DNA of 53,537 nt from SVEL01 sp045126215. Its GTDB lineage: Bacteria > Bacillota > Clostridia > Lachnospirales > Lachnospiraceae. Of this stretch, positions 1 through 8,838 are shown piece by piece. The position numbers were made by a program, and so were the translations under genes. The first letter of the stretch is position 1. The number at the start of each line of letters is the position of its first letter. The DNA is taken from NCBI GenBank assembly GCA_045126215.1, contig JBGVOD010000008.1:1-53537 (forward strand), read 5' to 3'. Below the pieces are notes generated by a model, which did not search any database, had not been told where the DNA came from, and saw only the letters and a program-made list of their open reading frames with translations.

Positions 1-381
1 TTCGTGAACAGATAAAAATATTGTAATAATGTTTTGACAAGAAAATGAAAGATATGTAAGATATAAAGAAAAAAGTTAAAATCTAGATATCTAAGGGATT
101 CCCTGATTACTCCTAACTGACAGTAAATTTACTCTATCAATCATCAATTATTCGTAGAATTTGCTTAGTTTTTGTGATATAATATTTGACAGTGAAAAGA
201 ACAAGTAAAAATGAATAAAAAGATAAGATCTATTTTTACACTGTTGAGGATTTTGTGTGGCACTTACGATTTTATTTTTATAAATGATATTTGTGTTCGG
301 TGTATGTTGGATTATGTTGATATGAACGGAATATTATGTATTTGTGAGTGTTAAATTGAATGTTACAAAAGGAGAAAGGCA
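1..381. other. Non-coding lead-in upstream of the chemotaxis receptor
   Basis: AT-rich stretch with no convincing gene. A TATAAT-like hexamer near 177-182 could serve as a -10, but I see no good -35 at 16-18 bp. A GGGATTCCC palindrome lies near 95-103. The ribosome binding site AAAGGAG (about 368-374) belongs to the next gene. A 47-codon open frame at 211-354 lacks a ribosome binding site and resembles no family I know, so it is not called. Confidence 0.5.
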
Positions 382-1869
382 ATGGAAAAAGAAGTAAAGA
401 TTGAAAAAAGAGTTAACAAGTTTGCATTAATTGTTATTTCAATTATAGATGCATTTATGTTTGTTGGGTACATTAGTGACTATACTAAAGGGAATATTTC
501 ATTTGCATTTATGATGGCTGTAGAACTTGCAGTTGTTGTTTCACTGATAGTGTCATATGTTGTATTCTTTAGAAAAAAAGATAGTATGATATTTAAACAT
601 GTATCAGTTATTGGATATATGGTAGTATACGCTTTATGTATGTTTGGCTCTCATAATGATATGGTATTTACAATCATTTTTCCAATAGCAGTGATCTACA
701 TTTTATATTTCGATGATAAGTTAATTAAAAGAATAGCTGTCGTTTTTACGTTAATTAACATTGCAGATATTATATATTATGTATTTGTTCTCAAACATAT
801 GCATTCCGGTGTGGATTTAAATAGTACTTGTATTTTACTTCAAGGTGCAACAACAGTGGTATTTTTATCTGTATTATATGGTGTTACAAGAATATCAAAC
901 AGCAATAATTCTATTAAGATGAATAGAATTAATGAGGAAGTTGAGAAGAGTGAGGAGCTTTTAAAAGAAGTATTTTTAATTGTAAACGAAGTAAAAGATA
1001 AGACTGTAATGGCAGAAGATTATATACGAGAACTTGATGAAGAAATAGAGATGACAGCACAATCGCTTAGTGACATTTCACTTGGTAATAGCTCAAATGC
1101 AGAAAGTATTCAAAACCAGTCTAAGATGACAGGACGTATTAGTGAAATGATAGTTGAAGCTAAAGAAAAATCAGATGCATTAATGCAAATAGCTGATGAA
1201 TCGGTTCAGGCAGTAAATGGTGGTAGAATATCTGTAGAAAATCTTGATATGCATGCGAGTGAATCACAAAGAGCAAATGAATTAGTTGTAGATTCAGTTA
1301 CAAAGCTTATTCAGAATGCTAAAGCAGTTGAAGATATTACAACTGAGATTTTCTCTATTTCAAATCAGACTAATCTTTTAGCACTTAATGCATCTATTGA
1401 AAGTGCCAGAGCAGGTGAAGCAGGAAGAGGCTTTGCAGTTGTTGCAGATGAGATTAGGTCGCTAGCAGATGAGACAAGAAAATTGACTGAAGGAATTCAA
1501 AACATTGTAGTAGATTTAAGAGCAAATGCAAGTGTTGCAAAGGATAATGTTGATAATGTTTTAAAAACTTCTAAAGCAGAGAGAGAGTTGATTACACAAA
1601 CAGATGAACAATTCTTGGGAATTGGAAGTCATATGGAGATTTTGAATAAAGATGTTAGTGATATAAATAGAAAAATAGAGGAAATTCTCCAGGCTAATAA
1701 TATGATTGTGGATAGCATCACACAGATTTCATCTGTCAGTGAAGAAGTATCAGCTAGTACAAAACAAGCTGCTGATAACGGTACGGAAACAAGTGAGAAA
1801 GCAAAACAGGCAGTTGCCGTAATGGAAGAATTAAAAGACTATGTAACAAAGGTTGATACATTTTCATAA
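382..1869 (+). CDS. Methyl-accepting chemotaxis protein-like receptor
   Basis: A 495-residue receptor predicted to sense a signal in or near the membrane and relay it to a CheA kinase. The first 175 or so residues form about six hydrophobic segments with very short connecting loops, so no large extracellular ligand domain is visible. The rest is a long coiled coil; the signature signalling hairpin of the family (NQTNLLALNASIESARAGEAGRGFAVVADE) starts near residue 327 (pattern quoted in two parts: NQTNLLALNAS, then IESARAGEAGRGF). The start ATG follows AAAGGAGAAAG at normal spacing. A strong terminator follows directly, so it is probably monocistronic. No HAMP linker is obvious. The ligand cannot be predicted. 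Confidence 0.9.
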   Translation: MEKEVKIEKRVNKFALIVISIIDAFMFVGYISDYTKGNISFAFMMAVELAVVVSLIVSYVVFFRKKDSMIFKHVSVIGYMVVYALCMFGSHNDMVFTIIFPIAVIYILYFDDKLIKRIAVVFTLINIADIIYYVFVLKHMHSGVDLNSTCILLQGATTVVFLSVLYGVTRISNSNNSIKMNRINEEVEKSEELLKEVFLIVNEVKDKTVMAEDYIRELDEEIEMTAQSLSDISLGNSSNAESIQNQSKMTGRISEMIVEAKEKSDALMQIADESVQAVNGGRISVENLDMHASESQRANELVVDSVTKLIQNAKAVEDITTEIFSISNQTNLLALNASIESARAGEAGRGFAVVADEIRSLADETRKLTEGIQNIVVDLRANASVAKDNVDNVLKTSKAERELITQTDEQFLGIGSHMEILNKDVSDINRKIEEILQANNMIVDSITQISSVSEEVSASTKQAADNGTETSEKAKQAVAVMEELKDYVTKVDTFS

Positions 1870-1907
1870 GATGAATTGAAATCAGATTATAGTATAAAAT
1901 TATAATA

Positions 1908-1941
1908 GCCCTACCAAATCAGGTAGGGCATATTTTTTCTT
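1908..1941 (+). terminator. Rho-independent terminator after the chemotaxis receptor
   Basis: Perfect 8-bp stem GCCCTACC (1908-1915) / GGTAGGGC (1922-1929), loop AAATCA, followed by ATATTTTTTCTT. Confidence 0.9.
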
Positions 1942-1997
1942 AGAAAAAATATGTTATGATATAGAGAATAAAGTGTCAAAAAATGGGAGGGAACATT

Positions 1998-3005
1998 TTG
2001 AAAATTTTAGTAGTATTTACAGGTGGTACAATTGGCAGCAGTGTTACAGATGGATACATTTCAACTGATATAAATAAGAAGTATCAATTGATTGATATGT
2101 ATCATAAGAAATATGGAAATGAAAGTGATGATATTATTTTTGAACATTTTGAGCCTTATACAATACTTAGTGAGAACCTTACAGGAGAATACATTTCTAT
2201 TTTACAGACTTGTATAAAAGAAAAAATAAAAGAGGAAAAATATGATGGAATAATCATTACACATGGAACAGATTCATTAGTATATATGGCTGCCGCAATG
2301 GGGTATGCGATAGGAAATGGTAGTATTCCTATAATGTTTGTATCCAGCAATTATGTACTTGATGATGCGAGGGCAAATGGACTAGATAATTTTAGCTACG
2401 CTGTAAAATTCATAAAAGAAAAAAATGGGAAAGGAGTTTTTGTTTCTTATAAAAACACTGATAATATAACATATATACATCGTGCTACGAGAGTAATGAT
2501 ACAATTACCATGTTCAGATAATATTCATAGTGTTGCGGAGTCATACTTTGGTATGTATGTGAATAACATATTTCAAATGAATAGAAAATATAGAGAAATT
2601 AATGATGAAACAAATATACTGGAACCCCTAAGCGGAAGAAAATGTTCTGATGTTGTAAGAATTGTACAGATGCCAGGTATAAAATATAGGATTGATCTTG
2701 AAGAAGTTAAGGCAGTACTGCTTGATTCATATCATTCTGGAACAGTATGTTTTGAAAATGATTATTATACACAAGTGTTAAGAGAGATAATGAAAAAAAA
2801 TATTCCTATATTTTTAACAGGCGTAAATATGGAAACTGATTATGAAAGTGTAAAAGAGTTATACAAATATGGTATTAATACATTGCCTGTGACTTCTCCT
2901 GTTGCAATGTATATGAAGCTATGGATGTTGTGTGAAATGAATATGGATATTGAAAAATATATGCATAAATCACTAGCTGGAGATATTGTTGAAAGAAAAA
3001 TATAG
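1998..3005 (+). CDS. L-asparaginase/glutaminase family protein
   Basis: Cytoplasmic amidohydrolase of the asparaginase I/II fold, expected to hydrolyse asparagine or a related amide. The N-terminal threonine motif VFTGGTIGSS and the second motif THGTDS (typical of the nucleophile and catalytic triad), followed by the region aligning with the family's TGSQ...DG...NL...A stretch (here VSSN...ANGLDNFSYA), support the call. The GS of TGSQ is altered to SSN, so substrate may differ. No signal peptide. I chose TTG at 1998 (335 residues) rather than the in-frame ATG at 1983: the Shine-Dalgarno GGGAGGG (1985-1991) lies downstream of that ATG and has ideal spacing to the TTG. Confidence 0.82.
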   Translation: MKILVVFTGGTIGSSVTDGYISTDINKKYQLIDMYHKKYGNESDDIIFEHFEPYTILSENLTGEYISILQTCIKEKIKEEKYDGIIITHGTDSLVYMAAAMGYAIGNGSIPIMFVSSNYVLDDARANGLDNFSYAVKFIKEKNGKGVFVSYKNTDNITYIHRATRVMIQLPCSDNIHSVAESYFGMYVNNIFQMNRKYREINDETNILEPLSGRKCSDVVRIVQMPGIKYRIDLEEVKAVLLDSYHSGTVCFENDYYTQVLREIMKKNIPIFLTGVNMETDYESVKELYKYGINTLPVTSPVAMYMKLWMLCEMNMDIEKYMHKSLAGDIVERKI

Positions 3006-3011
3006 AATTAT

Positions 3012-3040
3012 TTGACATAAAATGTAAGAAAATGTATTAT
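3012..3040 (+). promoter_or_regulatory. Sigma-A-type promoter for the zinc-ribbon gene cluster
   Basis: TTGACA (3012-3017), 17-bp spacer, TATTAT (3035-3040), about 40 bp upstream of the first zinc-ribbon gene. Confidence 0.65.
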
Positions 3041-3080
3041 AATATATGTTAGTGCGTTTATGCATTAAAAGGAGGAAGGA

Positions 3081-4100
3081 ATGTTTTGTGTAAATTGTGG
3101 TAGTCAATTACCAGATGATGCGAAGTTTTGTACAAATTGTGGCAATAAAATTGATAATACAGAGACAAAAATAGAAGAAATGCTGGTTGAGGAACCTATT
3201 GTATATGAACAGTTAGCGGAAATACCACAGCAGTCAGTACCACAACAGAAAGTTGTAGTACCACAGCAGACTATACCGCAACAGCAGGTTGCACCGCAGC
3301 AACAGGTCGTACCGCAACAGCAGGTTGTGCCATCGCAGCAACAGATACCACAACAGCAGGCTATGCCACAACAGATGGTTCGGCCATATGAGCCTGAAAA
3401 GAAAGGTAAAGGCCTAAAGGTTTTTTTTATTATACTTGTAGTGGCGTTGGTGAGCGCATCCATTTTGGCAATCTTATATTTCTTTGTTTGGGATAAAGAT
3501 AATGATGAACCGAAGGAGAAAAATACAACTTCAATAGAAAGTGAAGAAAAAAACACCAAAGGTGATGAAGAAACAACAAAGAAGGAAAGAGAGACAACCA
3601 AGAAAGAAAAAGAGACAACAACAGTAGATGAGGAGACAACAACAGAATCAGAAACAACCATAGATGAACCAGAGACAGATAATGGTGTGGTAAAGTATTT
3701 TAGTAATAATGGCGTTCAGTTCCAAATCCCTGGATCTTTCGAGAAATATGACGATGATACTTATATCAAAAGAGATAGAGATGATAATATTGTTGAATCA
3801 ATAAGGATTGGTGTTGTAAATGATGATTCGCATTCAGCAGCTGTTATGATTGCAGCATTTGAACAGGAGGTTCAAGACCAATATGGAAATGAATATGAGT
3901 ATTCAATTGTAGCAATTAATGGTATGCAGTGGAATCATTATGTATTTGCAAATGATTCATATAGTGATGGATACAAAGTTGAAGTATATCTGTATTCATC
4001 AAATGGAAAAACAATTTACATAAACGATATTAAAGAAAATGATGATATAGAAGACAATGCATATTCTATTGTACGTTCGTCATTAATTCTTTCAGATTAA
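3081..4100 (+). CDS. Zinc-ribbon membrane protein with Q/P-rich linker (paralogue 1)
   Basis: A 339-residue protein opening with a zinc ribbon of the zf-ribbon family (CVNCG at 3-7, CTNCG at 17-21). Residues 50-100 are a Gln/Pro-rich repeat (PQQQ-V/I units), residues 111-137 a single membrane span, 140-205 a Thr/Glu/Lys-rich linker with ETTKKE/ETTT repeats, and 208-339 a folded domain with a pattern like bacterial lipid- or wall-associated beta domains (VQFQIPGSFEKYDDD). The ribbon should be cytoplasmic and the C-terminus outside. First of three tandem paralogues. RBS GGAGGAAGG. Function unknown. Confidence 0.8.
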   Translation: MFCVNCGSQLPDDAKFCTNCGNKIDNTETKIEEMLVEEPIVYEQLAEIPQQSVPQQKVVVPQQTIPQQQVAPQQQVVPQQQVVPSQQQIPQQQAMPQQMVRPYEPEKKGKGLKVFFIILVVALVSASILAILYFFVWDKDNDEPKEKNTTSIESEEKNTKGDEETTKKERETTKKEKETTTVDEETTTESETTIDEPETDNGVVKYFSNNGVQFQIPGSFEKYDDDTYIKRDRDDNIVESIRIGVVNDDSHSAAVMIAAFEQEVQDQYGNEYEYSIVAINGMQWNHYVFANDSYSDGYKVEVYLYSSNGKTIYINDIKENDDIEDNAYSIVRSSLILSD

Positions 4101-4162
4101 TTTAATTGGTATTAATGTTGGTTAGACATTGATATATATAAAGAGAAAACGGAGGGAAAATT

Positions 4163-5767
4163 ATGTTTTGTAGTAATTGCGGAGCACAGATAGATGATGG
4201 TGCAAAATTTTGTCCGAGCTGTGGAACTCCAGTAGAAAATCAGCCATCAGGTGTAGTTTCACAGATGGAACAGCCAGTGATGACACCAGTACAGCCAATG
4301 GAACAGCCAGTAATTGAACAGGTACAGCCAATGGAGCAGCCAGTAGTTGAACCAGTACAGCCAATGGAGCAACCGGTTGTAAATCCATTTGGAGCACCGG
4401 TTAACAATGCACCAGCAGATTCATTTGGAGCACCAGTTAACAATGCACCAGCAGATCCATTTGGGGCACCAGTTAATAATGCACCAGCAGATCCATTCGG
4501 AGCACCAGTTAATAATGTACCAGGTGGCCAGAATCCACAGGTATTGGAAAGCTATGGAGTTCCAGGTGGTAACAATGGTCAGTGGGATCCACTTATGGCT
4601 CCTGAAAAGAAGAGCAAAAAAGGATTGATTATTGGATTAGTTGCAGGAGCAGTTGCATTAATCGGTCTTATTGTACTTATCTTAGTATTGGTACTTAGTG
4701 GAAAAGATGATGATGAAAAAGAAACAACTAAGAAGTCAAGAACAACAACTGCTGCAGAAACAACAAAAACTGAAAAAGAAACAACAAAAGCTGAAAAGGA
4801 AACAACAACACAGAGAACAGAAGTAGAAGAAATAGAAGAAAGTGATGCTAAAGATTTAGTTAATGCTTTCTTAGAATTGTTAGTTGAATCAGATGATATA
4901 AATGATTTTGCTGATTTGTACTCTAAGGGTGCATGGGAAAGCGAGTCATATTGGTTTGATTCAACTGATTCATTTGAAGCATCAGTATATGAGTTGACAT
5001 CGTTAGACCTTGAAAGATTTGGAAAAGTTATTTCAGCAGAGTACAATTCTAAGTACACATTCTATACAGAAGATGATTTAGTCGAATATGATTACTATTT
5101 ATCAGATGATGAAGTGTTAACAGGTGCTTGTTATTATGATATTTATGTAGATATTGCTTCTGAGGAAAGAAGTGGTAAATTCAATATTACATTTGATATG
5201 GGAATCGTAGATGGAGAGTTAAAAATACTTGATATATACACATATAGATATGATGTAGAGGATTATGTATTTACAGGTACTGGAGAAGATGAATTTGGCG
5301 AATATTATGAGTTAACATCATCTACTAGTGGTGATGAAGAAATTCCAGATTTGTCAGATATAATTATTACAACAGGTGTAGGTGCAGATAGTTATGATGA
5401 GGTTTTAACAACAGGTTTAGACGCATTGTTTGCTCATAATGATTCAGAAGTTGCAAAATATATAGCACCAGCAATTATTGCTATTTACAAGAGTGAATCT
5501 GGTGAAAACTATTTTGCGGATATGTATTCTAGTATTGGTATAAATGAACCATGTACAAAGACAGGAATTACATACACAGAAGAAGCATTAAGTGAAGATG
5601 ATTTAGGTATGTATACGTTTGCACTTGCGATGTATGGTATTTCGGAGCCAATTGAAGAAGCATACAATGTTTCTGCAACAATTAGTTTCGATGGTTTAGG
5701 TGATGAAGATTTTAATATTGTTGTAGCAAAGATGTATGGAAAGTGGTTTTTATTAGATTTAGAATAG
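4163..5767 (+). CDS. Zinc-ribbon membrane protein with PVQPMEQ and DPFGAPVNNAPA repeats (paralogue 2)
   Basis: A 534-residue paralogue of the preceding gene. Zinc ribbon CSNCG (3-7) and CPSCG (17-21); residues 35-75 contain about four copies of a PVQPMEQ unit and 75-118 four copies of a 12-residue DPFGAPVNNAPA unit. A membrane span follows at 154-179, then a Thr/Lys/Glu-rich linker to about residue 225 and a large extracellular region that looks like two similar acidic halves (from about 230 and from about 415). The near-identical DNA of the repeats suggests recent expansion and variable copy number. RBS GGAGGG. Function unknown. Confidence 0.8.
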   Translation: MFCSNCGAQIDDGAKFCPSCGTPVENQPSGVVSQMEQPVMTPVQPMEQPVIEQVQPMEQPVVEPVQPMEQPVVNPFGAPVNNAPADSFGAPVNNAPADPFGAPVNNAPADPFGAPVNNVPGGQNPQVLESYGVPGGNNGQWDPLMAPEKKSKKGLIIGLVAGAVALIGLIVLILVLVLSGKDDDEKETTKKSRTTTAAETTKTEKETTKAEKETTTQRTEVEEIEESDAKDLVNAFLELLVESDDINDFADLYSKGAWESESYWFDSTDSFEASVYELTSLDLERFGKVISAEYNSKYTFYTEDDLVEYDYYLSDDEVLTGACYYDIYVDIASEERSGKFNITFDMGIVDGELKILDIYTYRYDVEDYVFTGTGEDEFGEYYELTSSTSGDEEIPDLSDIIITTGVGADSYDEVLTTGLDALFAHNDSEVAKYIAPAIIAIYKSESGENYFADMYSSIGINEPCTKTGITYTEEALSEDDLGMYTFALAMYGISEPIEEAYNVSATISFDGLGDEDFNIVVAKMYGKWFLLDLE

Positions 5768-5815
5768 TCAATAACGGTTTAGAATATTATACATAAGGAA
5801 AGAGAGGTATTAATT

Positions 5816-6739
5816 ATGTTCTGTAAGAAATGTGGAGCACAATTAAAAGATAATTCAAAGTTTTGTGGGGTTTGTGGAACACCTGTTGAAGTAGCACAGG
5901 AAGCAGTACAGCAGCCAGCAACAGACTCATTCACAGCACAGGCTAATCAGGCACCAACACAGCAGCCTGTAGCAGATCCATTTGGAACACCAGTACAGCA
6001 GGCACCAGTACAGCATCCGGTGGCAGATCCATTTGGAACACCAGTACAGCAGGCACCAGTACAGCAGCCAGTGGGAGATCCATTTGGAACACCAGTACAG
6101 CAACCAGTGGGAGATCCATTTACAACACAGAATTATGCAAACCAGTTTAATACACAGGCACCAGCAGGAAATAAGAAGAGTAAACTTCCTTTAATCCTTG
6201 GTTTAGTTGGTGGTGGAGTGTTCTTAATACTTATTCTTGTTATTGTTATTTGTTTATTTGCATGTAGTGGCGGTGGTGCATCTTCTCCACAGGAAGCATG
6301 TGAAGATTTCTTTGAAGCATTAAATGATAAAGATTTTGGTGATGTAACAGATACAATATATCCTGTAATTGTTAATACAGAAGAGTTTTTTGATTTGGAT
6401 ATTAATAGTAAAGATGAAATCATGGAGTTATTAATTGAAAGTTTTAACCCAAGCGATGAAGATGACGAACCTGTATTCTCAAACGTAAAAGTTAGTGCAA
6501 AGGATGCAATTTCAAAAACTACTATTAAAGAGATGAACAAAGAATATAAGTCTGAAGATGGATATATTGTTATTGATAATGCATGTAATGCAACAGGAAC
6601 AGTACAAATTAAGGTAGATGGAGAAAAAGAAGCATATGCATTTACAGCTAAGCTTGTATTAGCTGATGGAGACTGGTATGTATGTGAAATTAACGTTATG
6701 ACATACGCACCAATTGATGTAGATGACTTAGATGATTAA
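5816..6739 (+). CDS. Zinc-ribbon membrane protein with DPFGTPVQQ repeats (paralogue 3)
   Basis: A 307-residue third paralogue. Zinc ribbon CKKCG (3-7) and CGVCG (17-21); four DPFGTPVQQ-type repeats at residues 54-102; membrane span at 124-150 ending in CSGGG; extracellular C-terminal domain of about 150 residues beginning SPQEACEDFFEALNDKDF, which resembles the small cone-shaped domains (DUF4878/NTF2-like) that follow a membrane anchor in many Firmicute proteins. That family assignment is inference. Only 48 bp separate it from paralogue 2, so they are probably co-transcribed. Confidence 0.8.
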   Translation: MFCKKCGAQLKDNSKFCGVCGTPVEVAQEAVQQPATDSFTAQANQAPTQQPVADPFGTPVQQAPVQHPVADPFGTPVQQAPVQQPVGDPFGTPVQQPVGDPFTTQNYANQFNTQAPAGNKKSKLPLILGLVGGGVFLILILVIVICLFACSGGGASSPQEACEDFFEALNDKDFGDVTDTIYPVIVNTEEFFDLDINSKDEIMELLIESFNPSDEDDEPVFSNVKVSAKDAISKTTIKEMNKEYKSEDGYIVIDNACNATGTVQIKVDGEKEAYAFTAKLVLADGDWYVCEINVMTYAPIDVDDLDD

Positions 6740-6766
6740 TAGAAATCTAAACAAATAAGGAAAAAT

Positions 6767-7627
6767 ATGTGGATTAGTAACAATTGGCAGGATTATGAAG
6801 TTGTCGATTGCTCCAAAGGTGAAAAACTTGAGAAATGGGGCGAATATATTCTTGTTCGCCCTGATCCTCAAGTCATATGGAACACAGAGAGAAAAAATCA
6901 TCTGTGGAAAAAAATGAATGCCCATTATCATCGCTCGGAAAGAGGCGGAGGAGAATGGGAATTTTTCGACTTACCGGAACAGTGGACTATTTCATACAAA
7001 AATTTAAAATTTAATTTAAAACCATTTAGTTTTAAACATACAGGTTTGTTTCCTGAACAGGCAACAAACTGGGATTGGTTTTCAGAAAAGATAAAAAAAG
7101 CAAATAGACCGGTTAAAGTCTTGAATCTTTTTGCATATACTGGAGGAGCTACACTTGCAGCAGCTGAAGCAGGAGCAAGTGTTACCCATGTAGATGCATC
7201 AAAAGGAATGGTTGCATGGGCAAAGGAAAACGCAAAATCATCAGGATTAGAAAATGCCCCAATAAGGTGGCTTGTAGATGATTGTGTTAAATTTGTTGAA
7301 AGAGAAATAAGAAGAGGAAATAAATATGACGGAATAATTATGGATCCGCCATCATACGGAAGAGGCCCGAAGGGGGAAATCTGGAAGATTGAGGATTCAA
7401 TTTATGATTTTATAAAGCTTTGTACAAAGATTTTGGCTGATGACGCGATTTTCTTCTTAATTAATTCTTATACAACCGGACTTGCACCATCTGTACTAAC
7501 TTATATGATTTCTACTGAAATAGTACCAAAGTTTGGCGGACATGTTGTATCTGATGAAGTGGGACTTCCAGTAAGAGATACAAAATTAGTGTTGCCATGT
7601 GGCGCTTCGGGCAGATGGGAAAAGTAA
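6767..7627 (+). CDS. Class I SAM-dependent RNA methyltransferase (RlmI/RlmK-like)
   Basis: A 286-residue Rossmann-fold methyltransferase of the COG1092 type (23S rRNA cytosine-5 or guanine-N7 methylases). Visible motifs: NLFAYTGGATLAAAEAG (SAM binding, near residue 122), HVDASKGMVAWAKEN (ribose-binding acid), and MDPPSYGRGPKGE (motif IV DPPSY, near residue 193). It lacks the N-terminal PUA domain of RlmI and starts instead with about 90 residues carrying two conserved-looking W motifs. Only 27 bp follow paralogue 3, and a strong terminator follows. The RNA target is not predictable here. Confidence 0.82.
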   Translation: MWISNNWQDYEVVDCSKGEKLEKWGEYILVRPDPQVIWNTERKNHLWKKMNAHYHRSERGGGEWEFFDLPEQWTISYKNLKFNLKPFSFKHTGLFPEQATNWDWFSEKIKKANRPVKVLNLFAYTGGATLAAAEAGASVTHVDASKGMVAWAKENAKSSGLENAPIRWLVDDCVKFVEREIRRGNKYDGIIMDPPSYGRGPKGEIWKIEDSIYDFIKLCTKILADDAIFFLINSYTTGLAPSVLTYMISTEIVPKFGGHVVSDEVGLPVRDTKLVLPCGASGRWEK

Positions 7628-7667
7628 AATATATTATAAAGATATAGATAAAAATATTAACAAAAAT

Positions 7668-7700
7668 AAAAAGCCGCATAAGCGGCTTTTTATTTTTGCA
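7668..7700 (+). terminator. Strong terminator after the methyltransferase
   Basis: Perfect 10-bp stem AAAAAGCCGC (7668-7677) / GCGGCTTTTT (7682-7691) with loop ATAA, then ATTTTT. It lies about 90 bp beyond the end of the convergent lipoprotein gene and could also serve that strand (complement starts with a run of A and ends in T). Confidence 0.92.
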
Positions 7701-7784
7701 GGTATTCATCTTGCAAAATCATTCATAAAATAAATACCGGATTTTATAATATCATTAAAAAAAATATCACTAAGACTATTCAGA

Positions 7785-8396
7785 CTATTCTACAGATGCA
7801 TCACTAACGTCTTCGTCTTCTGAATTGCTATTTTCATCAGCAACTGTTGTAGTTTCTTCATATGGATCTTTTGAAATCTCATAACTTACAAAATAATAGT
7901 TGTCATTTGCACAAATGATAATTAAATTCATTTCGTAGAATACAGCATTTTCATCAGCAAGATCTTTATCTTTTATTAAGAAAGAGAATAATTCTGCTTT
8001 TGTGATTTTTTCATAATCATCATAGTAGATAAACTCATCAATAATTGAATTAATCTGGCTTTCAGTAAAAGCAACAGATGTTGAAAATGATTTTGAATAT
8101 TCTGAAATCATATCAGTTTCTTCTGTTGGGAACCATTTCTCTCTGAGATAATCCATATATTCTGTTTCGGAGTATCCAAGTTCTTTACGTTCCTTTTCGA
8201 TATCCTCTCTTAAAGGTGGATATGCTAGCTTTAAATAGGCATCATAATCTTTACCATTTAAAGCTGTTAATAATTTTGTCTTTACAGTATACTGTGTTGC
8301 TTCACCACCAGTTGCACAACCGGTAAAGCTGAAACAACTAAATAATAAAGTGCATACTAATAGCAACATAGACAACTTGTGTGCTTTTTTCTTCAT
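7785..8396 (-). CDS. Putative lipoprotein of unknown function
   Basis: A 203-residue secreted lipoprotein: basic N-terminus, hydrophobic segment, and lipobox FTGC with Cys27. The mature part has a DUF-like small domain (KTKLLTALNGKDYDAYLKLAYPPLREDIEKE) followed by an acidic Ser/Glu tail. The NGKDYDAYLKLAYP pattern recalls the NDKDF...Y pattern at the start of the extracellular domain of zinc-ribbon paralogue 3, suggesting a related fold; this is inference. RBS TAGGAG upstream of ATG on the minus strand. It is divergent from the S10 operon. Confidence 0.75.
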   Translation of the reverse strand: MKKKAHKLSMLLLVCTLLFSCFSFTGCATGGEATQYTVKTKLLTALNGKDYDAYLKLAYPPLREDIEKERKELGYSETEYMDYLREKWFPTEETDMISEYSKSFSTSVAFTESQINSIIDEFIYYDDYEKITKAELFSFLIKDKDLADENAVFYEMNLIIICANDNYYFVSYEISKDPYEETTTVADENSNSEDEDVSDASVE

Positions 8397-8570
8397 ATTT
8401 TTTCTCCTATAAATTAGATTCTAGATAATGACAAAATGTCAGATTCAATTAATAATTTACTATATTATAATATAAATAGGAAGAAAAAGGAAGATGTTTT
8501 GTAAAAAAAATGAGAATAAAGTACTAAAATGTATAAAAATGAGTTTTTGTAAAAAAACTTTAAAAAGTGC

Positions 8571-8599
8571 TTGCATTTACTTTATTTATGGTGTAAACT
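8571..8599 (+). promoter_or_regulatory. Promoter of the S10 ribosomal operon
   Basis: TTGCAT (8571-8576), 17-bp spacer, TAAACT (8594-8599). It lies about 240 bp upstream of rpsJ and immediately before a long foldable leader, as expected for a regulated ribosomal-protein transcript. Confidence 0.65.
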
Positions 8600-8838
8600 A
8601 CTTAATGCTGTGACATTGATAGCGTCGAAGCGTGAGGTTGCTGCTTGAAAATAGCAGGTTTTCCGTGGAGCGAATGTCATGTTAGGAAACTGGCGACAAG
8701 TCACTGTACAAACCATATGTCCGCTAAGGGCGGAAACGACGTGTCTATGGAGTGAGAAATCACGACACACACGGTAAAGTGTACAGTCACCGCTTGTCGT
8801 ACTTAAGCAAAAAGTGCGAAAAGGAGGCGACTTTTTTT
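8600..8838 (+). promoter_or_regulatory. Structured 5' leader of the S10 operon (candidate autoregulatory RNA)
   Basis: About 240 nt of GC-richer sequence that folds by eye into two domains. Domain 1 is closed by TGACATT (8611-8617) / AATGTCA (8673-8679) and contains hairpin CTGCT/AGCAG (8641-8657). Domain 2 is closed by CGACAAG (8694-8700) / CTTGTCG (8793-8799) and ACTGTAC (8703-8709) / GTACAGT (8781-8787), enclosing CCGC/GCGG (8721-8733) and GTGTC/GACAC (8741-8745, 8764-8768) capped by GTGA-GAAA-TCAC (8752-8763, a GNRA tetraloop). In E. coli the S10 leader is bound by L4; whether this RNA does the same is inference. Confidence 0.7.

Noticed and set aside
211..354. 47-codon plus-strand frame before the chemotaxis receptor
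   Set aside because: No ribosome binding site, no family resemblance, and composition like non-coding AT-rich DNA.
3104..3661. Long minus-strand frame rich in Cys and Ser over the first zinc-ribbon gene
   Set aside because: It is the antisense of CAG/CAA and ACA-type repeats; no start signals and it overlaps a clear gene.
4389..4628. His/Gln-rich frame inside the second zinc-ribbon gene
   Set aside because: Out-of-frame reading of the same 36-bp DNA repeats.
8752..8838. In-frame N-terminal extension of rpsJ
   Set aside because: It lies in the leader stem; S10 family length and the ribosome binding site at 8821-8827 support ATG 8839.
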